From Haliscomenobacter sp. (GTDB lineage: Bacteria > Bacteroidota > Bacteroidia > Chitinophagales > Saprospiraceae), in the NCBI GenBank assembly GCA_016707205.1, contig JADJHZ010000011.1:1-64000 (forward strand): 64,000 nt of DNA, in the 5' to 3' direction. Shown here piece after piece: positions 28,161 through 36,315 of this stretch. The notes under the pieces are model-generated. The model worked only from the letters and a program-made list of their open reading frames with translations, was not told where the DNA came from and did not search any database. Every line of letters starts with the position of its first letter. Position 1 is the first letter of the stretch. The translations under genes were made by a program, and so were the position numbers.

Positions 28161-31100
28161 TTATACCCATTCCAGCCGATATTTTTCGATCAGGTAGGTT
28201 AGCCACTGATCGGCCAATTTTTCTGCGACGCTGTTTTGTTTTAGCCGGTGATTCAGATTGGAGAAGTCAACGTGGTCCATGACTTGATCCTGATTGACAC
28301 AACTGAACACAAAGGTTTCCTTTCCGGTTTCAGGGTCTACGTGCCGCTGCAGGCATTGAGCGCACACAGCCTTCATCATGCACTGCATGGGGGAGTTGAT
28401 GGAAGCGATCCCCACGTGGTTTGGATGCAGGTAGGGCTTGAGTGCCGAGTGTCGTTGCTGGGCAACAGCACTCATCATGCGGTCGGAACCGATGGCGATA
28501 AGCCTTGTCGCTGCATCGAGCCGGATGGGGGTTTCGCCGAGTTTTCCTTCGGCATAAGCGATCATGGCCTGGATGATGTTGCCGGTGAACGATTTGTCTT
28601 GAGGCCGGATGGCTTCGATCGGGTCGCCGGCATCCACGCTGTACACCACCACGTCGGTATGGGCTTCGATCTCTTCGCGTTTGTAAAAATCGGCTTTCTT
28701 TTTATATCCGGCAAAATAGATTACCCTGCCGCCTTTTTCCTTGAAGGCGCGCGCGATAGAAAACAAGACGGCGTTGCCCAATCCGCCGCCCACAAGGAGT
28801 ACGGTGGCGTTTTCTTCAATTTCCGTTGGTTCTCCGGTTGGTCCCATGAGCACCACCGGCTGCCCGGGTTTCATCATAGCGACCATACGGGAACTGGCGC
28901 CTACTTCCAGCAGAATGGTTCCTACCAGGCCACGCGCTTTGTCCACCCAGGCGCCGGTAAGAGCGAGCCCCTCCACCATTAACCGGGTATCCTCCACTTT
29001 CAGCGCGTCGGTTTCGTAGTTCTGCAGCCGGTAGAACTGACCGGGCTGGAACTTTTTGGCCGCCATGGGGGCATGCAGCACCAATTCCACAATGGTGGGG
29101 GTCAGGCGGATCACCTCGACTACCCTGGCCCGAAGCTGATCGGAGAGCGTGTCGAAGAAAGGAACCAGTTCGTCCGCGTTAACCTTGGGATACTCCTCGC
29201 CAAATCCAAAAAGCTCCGCTACTTTTTTAAACCCAAATTTGGCGGAAGCCATCGCTTTGACCACGTTGCCCGCATATTGCGGGTGGTTATCGCCGTAAAA
29301 CGTGACGAACTTACCGTCTTTTTCGTAGGAGGTAAAAAATCCCGTTTCGTTCTTGGCCGCTTCCACCAGCCTGCCTGTTCCGTTGGAATCCGGGACATAG
29401 CTTTTGTAGTACTCGTCCCAGGAATCAAGTTTGAAGGTTCCTGGGTTTTCGCGTTCGTACATCACATTGGGAATGGTGCCCGCTGCGACAATCAGGGTTT
29501 TTGCGGGCACCCTGAAGGTCTGTCCTCCCGGTGTCCACTTGCCATCCACTACGTCCATCGCTTCAAAAACCGCTTCGCGGATCGCTCCGTAAGCATCGGG
29601 AACGACTTCCAGGGGGGACATTTTTTCTACAAAAAAAATGCCCTCCTCGAACGCTTTGATGATCTCCTCGTGATTGAGCCGGTAGGCGGGAGCATCGTTC
29701 ATCGATTTGCGGTAGTAGATATGCACGCCTCCCCATTCCTGAATGTAGGGAATAAAGTTAGGCTTTTCTCCGGCCTCACCGGCGCGGCTACGCTCTTTGG
29801 CGATGGCCTCGGCGTGCTGTAGAAACCGGTAAAGAATACCCTTTTCTTCTTCGTCAAAAAGGGCTTCCACCTGATCTTTACCCAGCTTGGCCGTCAATTG
29901 GTCGTATCGGATTTTGATCTTGGTTACCTGAACGGGATAATACGCCATTAGCTCGGTAGCGGTATCAATAGCTGTAAGCCCTCCCCCAATAACAATCGCC
30001 GGGAGTTGTACCTGCAAATTGGCCATGGAATCCTTTTTCCCGGCGCCGGTAAGCTGAAGCGCCATCAGGAAATCGCTCGCTTTGCGCACACCCCGGATGA
30101 GGTTGTTTTTCATGGTGACAAACGTAGGCTTGCCTGCCCCGGTTGCCAGGCATACATGGTCAAACCCAAGCTCCCAGGCATCTTCCACCGTCAGGGTCCC
30201 CCCAAACCGCACGCCGTCGAACAACTGGAATTGGGATCTGCGCAACAGGTTGAGGTAAATAACCGTGAGAAAGTTTTTATCCCAGCGCACCGTGATGCCG
30301 TACTCCGAAACGCCGCCAAAACCCAGCAACACGCGTTCATCCAGGCGGTTCACCAGGGAGGAAAAATCGCGGACAGGCTCAAAAGGCGTATCGCCGCCGC
30401 CTACCAGCGCTTTATCCAGAGGTTCAATCTTAAGGCCGTCGATGCCAGCCACTGCAAACCCTTCGTTGAGCAAATAATGAGCCAGCGTATAGCCTGCAGG
30501 GCCCATGCCCACCACCAGGATCTTTTTGCCATTATACGGAAGCGCATGGGGACGCTGGATATTCAGCGGGTTCCAGCGGGTGAGGAGGGAGTATATTTCA
30601 AAGCCCCAGGGCAGGTTAAGGACGTCGGTCAGGATTCGGGTCTCAATCTGAGGGATATTGACAGGGTCCTGTTTTTGGAAAATACAGGCTTTCATGCAAT
30701 CGTTGCAAATCCGGTGGCCTGTGCCCGGGCAAAGGGGGTTGTCTAATGTGATAATGGCCAGGGCGCCGATCGTATCCCCTTGGCTTTGAAGCAAGTGGGA
30801 TTCCGAGATTTTTTGGTCCAGCGGGCACCCTTTCAGGGAGTAGCCCAGGGGATTCTTTTTAAACCCGTTGGCTTCTTTGAACCCCTTGGTGCACGAATCC
30901 TTATCCCGTTCATGGCAGATGACGCAGTAATCGATCTCGCTGCTGGCTTCTCTTTTGGAACACCGTTCATCCGTAAGCGCGAACCCATCGCGGCGGCGGT
31001 AGTGTTGCTCAGGTCCTCTCAGGACATTGGGAATATCGGTCTCCACCGGATGGCATTCAACCAGCCGGTCAAAGTCCGTTTTGCCGGGCAGGCGGAAGCT

Positions 31101-31802
31101 TACCCAGTCGCGGGTTTCGGGCGTTTGATGGTAGTAGTGCGCTACGCTCCACCGCTCGAAAAGAGAAACGAGCGTGGTCAGGAAGCCCAGCAACTCCTCG
31201 TCGCTTTCGCCGGAAGGAAGCCACTCGTTCAATTCCGGGCTGCCCTGCACGCGCCGGATAAACGCGGTAAGGTATTGGCGGCCCTCGGCAGAAAGCCCTT
31301 CCCGGGCTGCTTTTTCTTGGGCGGCGAGTTCCTGCGCCATAGCTGCCATTTCCAATTCGGGATCGCCGGAAGGAATACCTTCAAAGCCTTTTTTAAGGGC
31401 GTTGATTTGGGCGTCCAGCGCAGAAAGGTCGGGAACAAGGGCGCCCAGGTCTTCCCTGGAAAATTTTTTCAGCGCCCTGCGAGTGAAAAAGTCTTTCTTA
31501 TAGGCAAACAGGACGCGCTCTTTTTCTGCTTCAATTCGGAACGGTTTACACGCGGTTTCTACGCCGAACATCCGTTCAACAAACGCGCTCAGAAAAGGCG
31601 CCATGGATACCAGAAGTGAAGAGATTTCGACATTAGACCAATCCTTACCCTTGGATTTTCGATATAGGTCGAACCGGGCATACAGGTCTGGGTCCAACTT
31701 CCTTACCTCGGAATAAAAGACCTCGGTCAGCGCGGCCAAACGATCCGGCTGAAAAAGGTCCTGGTATGAAAACCCAGGGATATGTAAAACAAGCGAATGC
31801 AT
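28161..31802 (-). CDS. Giant flavin and iron-sulfur oxidoreductase (GltD/NfnB-like fused to PyrK/NfnA-like)
   Basis: About 1213 residues from the ATG at 31802. In order: an N-terminal domain of some 310 residues with no recognised fold; a cysteine-rich segment (CVICHERDKDSC, then CPGTGHRICNDCMKAC) like the iron-sulfur domain of GltD/NfnB; a two-dinucleotide-fold flavoprotein (KKILVVGMGPAGYTLAHYL, AIVIGGGLTAIDTATEL); and a ferredoxin-reductase-like part (FYRLQNYE, LLVGGGLGNAVLFSIA) ending in a PyrK-type 2Fe-2S site (CMMKAVCAQC). NfnAB transfers electrons between NADPH, NADH and ferredoxin as two subunits; here both are on one chain. The upstream GTG at 32012 would add 70 doubtful residues. Function is inferred. 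Confidence 0.8.
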   Translation of the reverse strand: MHSLVLHIPGFSYQDLFQPDRLAALTEVFYSEVRKLDPDLYARFDLYRKSKGKDWSNVEISSLLVSMAPFLSAFVERMFGVETACKPFRIEAEKERVLFAYKKDFFTRRALKKFSREDLGALVPDLSALDAQINALKKGFEGIPSGDPELEMAAMAQELAAQEKAAREGLSAEGRQYLTAFIRRVQGSPELNEWLPSGESDEELLGFLTTLVSLFERWSVAHYYHQTPETRDWVSFRLPGKTDFDRLVECHPVETDIPNVLRGPEQHYRRRDGFALTDERCSKREASSEIDYCVICHERDKDSCTKGFKEANGFKKNPLGYSLKGCPLDQKISESHLLQSQGDTIGALAIITLDNPLCPGTGHRICNDCMKACIFQKQDPVNIPQIETRILTDVLNLPWGFEIYSLLTRWNPLNIQRPHALPYNGKKILVVGMGPAGYTLAHYLLNEGFAVAGIDGLKIEPLDKALVGGGDTPFEPVRDFSSLVNRLDERVLLGFGGVSEYGITVRWDKNFLTVIYLNLLRRSQFQLFDGVRFGGTLTVEDAWELGFDHVCLATGAGKPTFVTMKNNLIRGVRKASDFLMALQLTGAGKKDSMANLQVQLPAIVIGGGLTAIDTATELMAYYPVQVTKIKIRYDQLTAKLGKDQVEALFDEEEKGILYRFLQHAEAIAKERSRAGEAGEKPNFIPYIQEWGGVHIYYRKSMNDAPAYRLNHEEIIKAFEEGIFFVEKMSPLEVVPDAYGAIREAVFEAMDVVDGKWTPGGQTFRVPAKTLIVAAGTIPNVMYERENPGTFKLDSWDEYYKSYVPDSNGTGRLVEAAKNETGFFTSYEKDGKFVTFYGDNHPQYAGNVVKAMASAKFGFKKVAELFGFGEEYPKVNADELVPFFDTLSDQLRARVVEVIRLTPTIVELVLHAPMAAKKFQPGQFYRLQNYETDALKVEDTRLMVEGLALTGAWVDKARGLVGTILLEVGASSRMVAMMKPGQPVVLMGPTGEPTEIEENATVLLVGGGLGNAVLFSIARAFKEKGGRVIYFAGYKKKADFYKREEIEAHTDVVVYSVDAGDPIEAIRPQDKSFTGNIIQAMIAYAEGKLGETPIRLDAATRLIAIGSDRMMSAVAQQRHSALKPYLHPNHVGIASINSPMQCMMKAVCAQCLQRHVDPETGKETFVFSCVNQDQVMDHVDFSNLNHRLKQNSVAEKLADQWLTYLIEKYRLEWV

Positions 31803-32044
31803 GAGCCTGTGTTTTTCGATTGGGTTATTGCTTTTCTCTATTCTTGATGCGAATTGGTTTAGGAACATTCCAACCCAATTCGAGTCAAGTATATACTGAC
31901 TTGGATAAGATTGGGACTCGAACGGAGATGCAGCGCCCCGCTTCAACGTCAGTATAAAGGCACGAAGGTACGGGAAGGTTGCGTATAATGCCAAAAAATC
32001 GCCGTTGTACACGGGTTCTGGGCAACGGAGTCTGCATTGGCAAC

Positions 32045-32080
32045 TAGACTTGTTGCGATGGAATCATCGCAACAAGTCTA
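32045..32080. repeat. Perfect 16-bp inverted repeat upstream of paaE
   Basis: TAGACTTGTTGCGATG (32045-32060), a GAAT loop and the exact reverse complement (32065-32080), followed by a T-rich stretch. The first 12 bases recur at 3766-3777. It may be a regulator site, an attenuator or the fused ends of a lost element. Confidence 0.7.
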
Positions 32081-32088
32081 CTATTTTT

Positions 32089-32096
32089 TATCTTTG
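32089..32096 (+). promoter_or_regulatory. Candidate -7 element TATCTTTG of paaE
   Basis: This matches TAnnTTTG, 25 bases before the paaE ATG. The TetR-type operator starts 5 bases later, overlapping the expected transcription start. Confidence 0.5.
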
Positions 32097-32100
32097 CAAA

Positions 32101-32114
32101 CGAACGTTCATTCG
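32101..32114 (+). promoter_or_regulatory. Candidate PaaR operator in front of paaE
   Basis: CGAACGTTCATTCG is a CGAA-N6-TTCG inverted repeat, nearly identical in layout to 33839-33852. It differs by one base from the CNAACGNNCGTTNG consensus that I recall for Thermus PaaR. Its place over the transcription start fits repression. Confidence 0.6.
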
Positions 32115-32120
32115 CGAGTT

Positions 32121-33194
32121 ATGGCAAGATTTCACACCTTACGCATCAAGGAAATACGCCGGGAAGCCCCGGGCTGCGTGTCGGTTGCGTTCGACGTGCC
32201 GGAAGAAGTAGCGGAGGAATACCGGTTTAAAGCGGGCCAGTACCTGACCCTTCGTACAGAGCTCGACGGGGAAGACATTCGCCGCTCGTACTCCATTTGC
32301 AGCAGTCCGGGGGAGAACGAGCTCCGCGTTGCCATCAAGCAGGTGCCGGGCGGTAAGTTTTCCACCTATGCCAATGAGCGCCTAAAGGAAGGAACCACGC
32401 TGGAAGTGATGACCCCCATGGGGAATTTCCATACGCCAATCCATCCGGGCCACTGTAAAAACTACGTCGCGTTTGCGGTAGGCAGCGGGATTACGCCGGT
32501 CATCTCCCTGATGAAAGCGATTTTAGAAGGAGAGCCCCAAGGCGCCTTTACCCTTTTTTACGGCAACCGGACTACCGACTCCATCCTTTTTCGCGAAGCC
32601 CTGGAAGGGCTGAAAAACCGCTATCTGGACCGGTTGGGGCTTTTTCACATTCTCAGCAGGCAAGACCAGGGAAGTGCTCTGCTCAGCGGCCGGATAGACG
32701 AGACCAAATGCGCAACCATTTTCTCCCGCCTGATCGACCCCGCTGAAATAGACGAATTCTTTCTTTGTGGTCCGGAGACCATGATCCACAGCATTCGGCA
32801 GCAATTAGAATCGCTGGGCGTTGACCGGAAGCGAATCCATTTTGAACTGTTCACTACGGGGCTTAGCCCGGAGCGCCGCCAAAAGCCTCTCTGGCAAGGA
32901 GAAGGCCCCGCGATTCAAAGCAGCGTCACGATCCGGCTCGATGGGAATACCTTTCAGTTTGGGATGCCATCGCATGGAGAAACCCTGCTCGAGGCTGCAT
33001 TGAAAGCCGGGGCCGATCTGCCGTTTGCGTGCAAAGGAGGCGTTTGCTGCACCTGCAAGGCCAAATTGCTGGAAGGTGAAGCGGACATGGAAGTGAACTA
33101 CGCCCTCGAGCCGGATGAATTGGAAGCCGGTTACATCCTCACTTGCCAAGCCCACCCCAAAACCGCTACATTGATGATCGATTTTGATAGCTGA
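32121..33194 (+). CDS. paaE: Phenylacetyl-CoA 1,2-epoxidase reductase subunit PaaE
   Basis: This 357-residue reductase passes electrons from NAD(P)H to the PaaAC oxygenase. The FAD domain shows RRSYSICSSP (54-63), the NAD(P) domain AVGSGITPVISLMKA (119-133) and the C-terminal plant-type 2Fe-2S domain C304, C309, C312 and C342 in CKGGVCCTC and LTCQAHP. The start at 32121 (MARFHTLRIKEIRREAPG) is chosen for the family N-terminus. The start lies 7 bases after the candidate operator. Next comes the TetR gene, then paaABC. Confidence 0.93.
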   Translation: MARFHTLRIKEIRREAPGCVSVAFDVPEEVAEEYRFKAGQYLTLRTELDGEDIRRSYSICSSPGENELRVAIKQVPGGKFSTYANERLKEGTTLEVMTPMGNFHTPIHPGHCKNYVAFAVGSGITPVISLMKAILEGEPQGAFTLFYGNRTTDSILFREALEGLKNRYLDRLGLFHILSRQDQGSALLSGRIDETKCATIFSRLIDPAEIDEFFLCGPETMIHSIRQQLESLGVDRKRIHFELFTTGLSPERRQKPLWQGEGPAIQSSVTIRLDGNTFQFGMPSHGETLLEAALKAGADLPFACKGGVCCTCKAKLLEGEADMEVNYALEPDELEAGYILTCQAHPKTATLMIDFDS

Positions 33195-33202
33195 TTGCCC
33201 CC

Positions 33203-33808
33203 ATGGAAAAAGCAGAAAAACCCAAGAAACAACATATCCTCGAAAACGCTGCCGTACTCTTCCGGGATAAAGGCTACTCGGCTACCTCCATGCGGGATTT
33301 GGCTCGCTCCGTTGGGCTGCAGGCGTCCAGCCTCTACAACCACATCGAATCCAAAGAGAAACTCCTCCAGGAAATCTGCCTGGCCAACGCCCTCAAATTC
33401 CTTTCTATGATGGAAAAAGTAGAGGCCATGGATATCCCGGTGGCCGAAAAAGTGGAACAGCTGCTTCGCTTGCATATCCGCACCGCGATCCAGGACGTCA
33501 CCTCGGTCACCTCCTTTAACGACGAATGGAGGCACCTGGGGGAACCTTATCTTTCGGATTTCAAAGAAATGCGCCGGGATTACGAACAGCGCTTTATCCA
33601 TATTCTCCGGCAGGGAATCGAAGCGGGAGAAATTCGGGCGCAAGAACCCCAAATTGTGCTGTACACCCTCTTTTCTTCCCTCCGCTGGCTGTACGATTGG
33701 TTTCAGCCCGGCAAGCGGCTTTCTGCCACCGACGTAGAAGAAGAAATCCTGAACCTCCTCTTCTATGGCCTCCGCTGTAGCTCGGAATTGGATTCCGAGA
33801 ATGTTTGA
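33203..33808 (+). CDS. paaR: TetR-family regulator of the phenylacetate genes
   Basis: This is a 201-residue TetR protein with an N-terminal helix-turn-helix (AAVLFRDKGYSATSMRDLARSVGLQASSLYNHIESKEKLL). The C-terminal domain is helical and would bind the inducer, phenylacetyl-CoA in known PaaR proteins. It starts 8 bases after paaE and is followed by the paaA promoter, with candidate operators on both sides. The gene is full length and its position strongly suggests that it controls this cluster. The symbol is by context. Confidence 0.82.
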   Translation: MEKAEKPKKQHILENAAVLFRDKGYSATSMRDLARSVGLQASSLYNHIESKEKLLQEICLANALKFLSMMEKVEAMDIPVAEKVEQLLRLHIRTAIQDVTSVTSFNDEWRHLGEPYLSDFKEMRRDYEQRFIHILRQGIEAGEIRAQEPQIVLYTLFSSLRWLYDWFQPGKRLSATDVEEEILNLLFYGLRCSSELDSENV

Positions 33809-33838
33809 CGGATTTGAAATCCGGGCTACAGAACAAAA

Positions 33839-33852
33839 CGAACAAACGTTCG
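33839..33852 (+). promoter_or_regulatory. Candidate PaaR operator in front of paaA
   Basis: CGAACAAACGTTCG has the same CGAA-N6-TTCG frame as the paaE site and the wider arms AAAACGAA / TTCGTTTT. It lies 18 bases before the paaA -7 element, at the expected -33 region. Confidence 0.6.
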
Positions 33853-33870
33853 TTTTTTTATAAAAATCGT

Positions 33871-33878
33871 TATGTTTG
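33871..33878 (+). promoter_or_regulatory. Candidate -7 element TATGTTTG of paaA
   Basis: This matches TAnnTTTG, 64 bases before the paaA ATG. The -33 region lies within the operator. Confidence 0.5.
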
Positions 33879-33942
33879 TATACGGAACTTCATTTGAACC
33901 CTTCCGGATCGAACGATTCAGGAACCACAACCCAAAAAACCA

Positions 33943-34923
33943 ATGAACGCCGAACAACTGGAGAAAGACTTTCAGGGAAAAGTAGACGCTGAGATCCGCA
34001 TCGAGCCGAAAGACTGGATGCCGGAGTCGTACCGCAAAACCCTGATCCGCCAGATCTCCCAGCACGCACATTCGGAGATTGTCGGGATGTTGCCGGAGGG
34101 AAACTGGATTACCCGCGCGCCTTCGCTGCGGCGCAAAGTTGCGCTCCTGGCTAAGGTCCAGGACGAGGCAGGTCATGGATTATACCTGTATAGCGCCGCT
34201 GAAACCCTGGGCATAGAGCGGGAAACGCTGATAGAGGAATACCTTTACGGAAATGCCAAATACAGCAGCATCTTCAACTACCCAACCCTGACCTGGGCGG
34301 ATATTGGCGCCATCGGCTGGTTGGTAGACGGGGCCGCGATCATGAACCAGGTGCCGCTTTGCCGCTGCTCGTATGGGCCCTATGCCCGGGCAATGGTGCG
34401 CATCTGTAAAGAAGAAAGCTTCCATCAACGGCAAGGTTACGAGATCATGCTCACCCTTTGCCGGGGATCGAAAGCCCAGAAAGCCATGGCCCAGGATGCC
34501 CTGAATCGTTGGTGGTGGCCTTCCCTGATGATGTTTGGCCCGCACGACAGCGATTCGCCCCACTCCGAACAATCGATGAAATGGAAGATCAAACGCATCT
34601 CCAACGACGAGTTGCGGCAGCGCTTCGTAGACGTTACCGTCGAACAGGCCAATTTTCTCGGTATCGCTATTCCCGATCCGGACCTGCGCTGGAATGAAGA
34701 ACGAGGCCACTACGATTTCGGCCCCATCAACTGGGCCGAATTCTGGGATGTAGTCAAAGGCAACGGACCCTGCAACCGGGACCGCATCCGGGCACGCCGC
34801 AAAGCCCACGAGGAAGGGCAATGGGTCCGGGATGCCGCTATGGCCTATGCCGAAAAACGAAAAGCCCGGCAAATCGCAGCCGATGCGGTTGCCTCTCCAA
34901 TCCCTGTAGCGAACTACGCATAA
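33943..34923 (+). CDS. paaA: Phenylacetyl-CoA 1,2-epoxidase catalytic subunit PaaA
   Basis: This 326-residue protein is the di-iron oxygenase subunit that forms the ring epoxide of phenylacetyl-CoA. Family motifs include WMPESYRKTLIRQISQHAHSEIVGMLPEGNW, LLAKVQDEAGHGLYLYSAAETLG (EXXH iron ligands), CKEESFHQRQGYE (second EXXH) and RWWWPSLMMFGPHDS. The gene is full length. It opens the second transcription unit of the cluster and is followed 12 bases later by paaB. Confidence 0.97.
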   Translation: MNAEQLEKDFQGKVDAEIRIEPKDWMPESYRKTLIRQISQHAHSEIVGMLPEGNWITRAPSLRRKVALLAKVQDEAGHGLYLYSAAETLGIERETLIEEYLYGNAKYSSIFNYPTLTWADIGAIGWLVDGAAIMNQVPLCRCSYGPYARAMVRICKEESFHQRQGYEIMLTLCRGSKAQKAMAQDALNRWWWPSLMMFGPHDSDSPHSEQSMKWKIKRISNDELRQRFVDVTVEQANFLGIAIPDPDLRWNEERGHYDFGPINWAEFWDVVKGNGPCNRDRIRARRKAHEEGQWVRDAAMAYAEKRKARQIAADAVASPIPVANYA

Positions 34924-34935
34924 ACCACCGGCAAT

Positions 34936-35220
34936 ATGAAAAAAGACTGGCCTCTTTGGGAAGTGTTTATCCGGAGTAAAAATGGCCTCCACCACAAACA
35001 CGTGGGAAGCCTCCACGCAGCAGACGCCCAAATGGCTATTGAAAATGCACGCGATGTGTACACCCGCAGAAGCGAAGGCGTAAGTTTATGGGTGGTGGAA
35101 TCGAAATACATCACTGCCTCCAGTCCTAACCAAACGGAGTCCTTGTTCGAACCAGCTGATGACAAGATTTACCGCTACCCTACTTTTTACTCGCTTCCGG
35201 ATGAAGTCAAAAATATATAG
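34936..35220 (+). CDS. paaB: Phenylacetyl-CoA 1,2-epoxidase subunit PaaB
   Basis: PaaB is a small helper subunit (94 residues) that bridges the PaaAC core. The family pattern is readable: WPLWEVFIRSKNGLHHKHVGSLHAADAQMAIENARDVYTRR, and later SLWVVESKYITAS and YRYPTFYSLPDEVKNI. The TAG stop is joined directly to a TGGTTAA heptad tract that, with a second tract, separates it from paaC by 183 bases. Confidence 0.95.
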   Translation: MKKDWPLWEVFIRSKNGLHHKHVGSLHAADAQMAIENARDVYTRRSEGVSLWVVESKYITASSPNQTESLFEPADDKIYRYPTFYSLPDEVKNI

Positions 35221-35290
35221 GCGGTGGGAGTGGTGGTGAGTGGTTAATGGTTAATGGTTGGTGGTTAGTGGTTGAGTGGTTGGTGGTTGA
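35218..35290. repeat. Heptad tract (TGGTTAA/TGGTTAG) after paaB
   Basis: Seven units from 35241 to 35290 (TGGTTAA twice, TGGTTGG, TGGTTAG, one 8-base unit, TGGTTGG, TGGTTGA). It is preceded by related G-rich sequence starting in the paaB stop. Confidence 0.75.
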
Positions 35291-35313
35291 ATAAATAAAG
35301 ACCATTGTACCCT

Positions 35314-35404
35314 ACTTCGTAAATCGTACTTCGTACATCGTAAATCGTAAATCGTAAATCGTAAATCGTACATCGTACATCGTACATCGTAAATCGTAAA
35401 TCGT
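35314..35404. repeat. Array of 13 heptads (AAATCGT/ACATCGT) before paaC
   Basis: Order: ACTTCGT, AAATCGT, ACTTCGT, ACATCGT, AAATCGT four times, ACATCGT three times, AAATCGT twice. It ends on the first base of the paaC TTG start, after which TTGAACC occurs twice with the same 7-base period. Confidence 0.85.
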
Positions 35405-36162
35405 TGAACCTTGAACCTTCCCTTTTCGAATACCTTCTCCGCCTCGCCGACAATGCCTTGATCCTTGGGCAGCGGCAGTCGGAATGGTGCGGGCACGGGC
35501 CCGTGCTGGAGCAGGATATTGCGCTGACCAACATCGCGCTGGATCAGATCGGTCAGGCGAAGGTGTTGTTGGCTTACGCAGGCAAGATAGAAGGAAAAGG
35601 ACGCACCGAAGACGCGCTGGCCTTTCTGCGCGATGCCAGCGAGTTCCGCAATCTGTTGTTGTTGGAACACCCGAATGAAGACTGGGGGAATACGATCATG
35701 CGGCAGTTTTTTTTCGACGCTTTCAATTATTCCCTGTACCAGGCATTGTGCCACAGCGTAGATACCGAGTTAGCCGCCATTGCCCATAAAGCCATTAAAG
35801 AAATCACCTACCATCTGCGTTTCAGCTCGGAGTGGGTGATCCGGCTGGGAGATGGCACCGGCCTTAGCCGCCAAAAAATGCAGGCTGCGGCCGGCGACCT
35901 TTGGATGTATACCGGCGAAATGTTCATCTCCGATGGGATCGACGATTGGGCAAAGGATACAGGGATAGGGCCCGACCTCCAGGCTATCCATCGGCAATGG
36001 AACGCCAAAGTCCGGGAAATTTTTGAAGAAGCGACCCTTGAACTACCCGAATCCGGCTGGATGCAACAAGGGGGCAAACAAGGCATCCACACGGAATCTT
36101 TGGGCTTTATCCTCGCCGATATGCAATTCCTTCAGCGGGCTTACCCCGGCCTCGAATGGTGA
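35404..36162 (+). CDS. paaC: Phenylacetyl-CoA 1,2-epoxidase subunit PaaC, TTG start inside repeats
   Basis: PaaC is the structural partner of PaaA (252 residues). Motifs: FEYLLRLADNALILGQRQSEWCGHGPVLEQDIAL, GRTEDALAFLRDASEFRN, and WGNTIMRQFFFDAFNYSLYQAL. The core is complete from residue 7. The only plausible start is TTG at 35404, reached after the heptad array. No ATG, GTG or clear ribosome-binding site is in frame upstream. This may mean that repeat expansion has replaced the original leader. paaD, which usually follows, is not found; a protease gene comes next. Confidence 0.93.
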   Translation: MNLEPSLFEYLLRLADNALILGQRQSEWCGHGPVLEQDIALTNIALDQIGQAKVLLAYAGKIEGKGRTEDALAFLRDASEFRNLLLLEHPNEDWGNTIMRQFFFDAFNYSLYQALCHSVDTELAAIAHKAIKEITYHLRFSSEWVIRLGDGTGLSRQKMQAAAGDLWMYTGEMFISDGIDDWAKDTGIGPDLQAIHRQWNAKVREIFEEATLELPESGWMQQGGKQGIHTESLGFILADMQFLQRAYPGLEW

Positions 36163-36256
36163 GCCATCACCCTCTCCCCCGATTTCCCTCTCCCATCCTT
36201 GAATTATTGAGCGCCAATTAGTAATTTCCACCCTGTTTGGATCCATAGGATCCTCC

Positions 36257-36312
36257 TACTCCCTGATCCCTGATCCTACTAATTCCTAATCCCTCTAATC
36301 CCTAAATCCCTT
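36257..36312. repeat. Degenerate heptad tract before the protease gene
   Basis: Imperfect units of the CTCCCTG and AATCCCT families (ACTCCCT, GATCCCT, AATTCCT, AATCCCT, AAATCCC) end 4 bases before the start at 36316. Confidence 0.55.
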
Positions 36313-36315
36313 CGC

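Noticed and set aside
31868..32012. Upstream extension of the large oxidoreductase from a GTG at 32012
   Set aside because: The added residues are of unlikely composition and the ATG at 31802 begins a plausible domain. It remains an alternative start.
35314..35404. CRISPR-like array
   Set aside because: Units are 7 bases with no spacers, and no cas genes are in the window.
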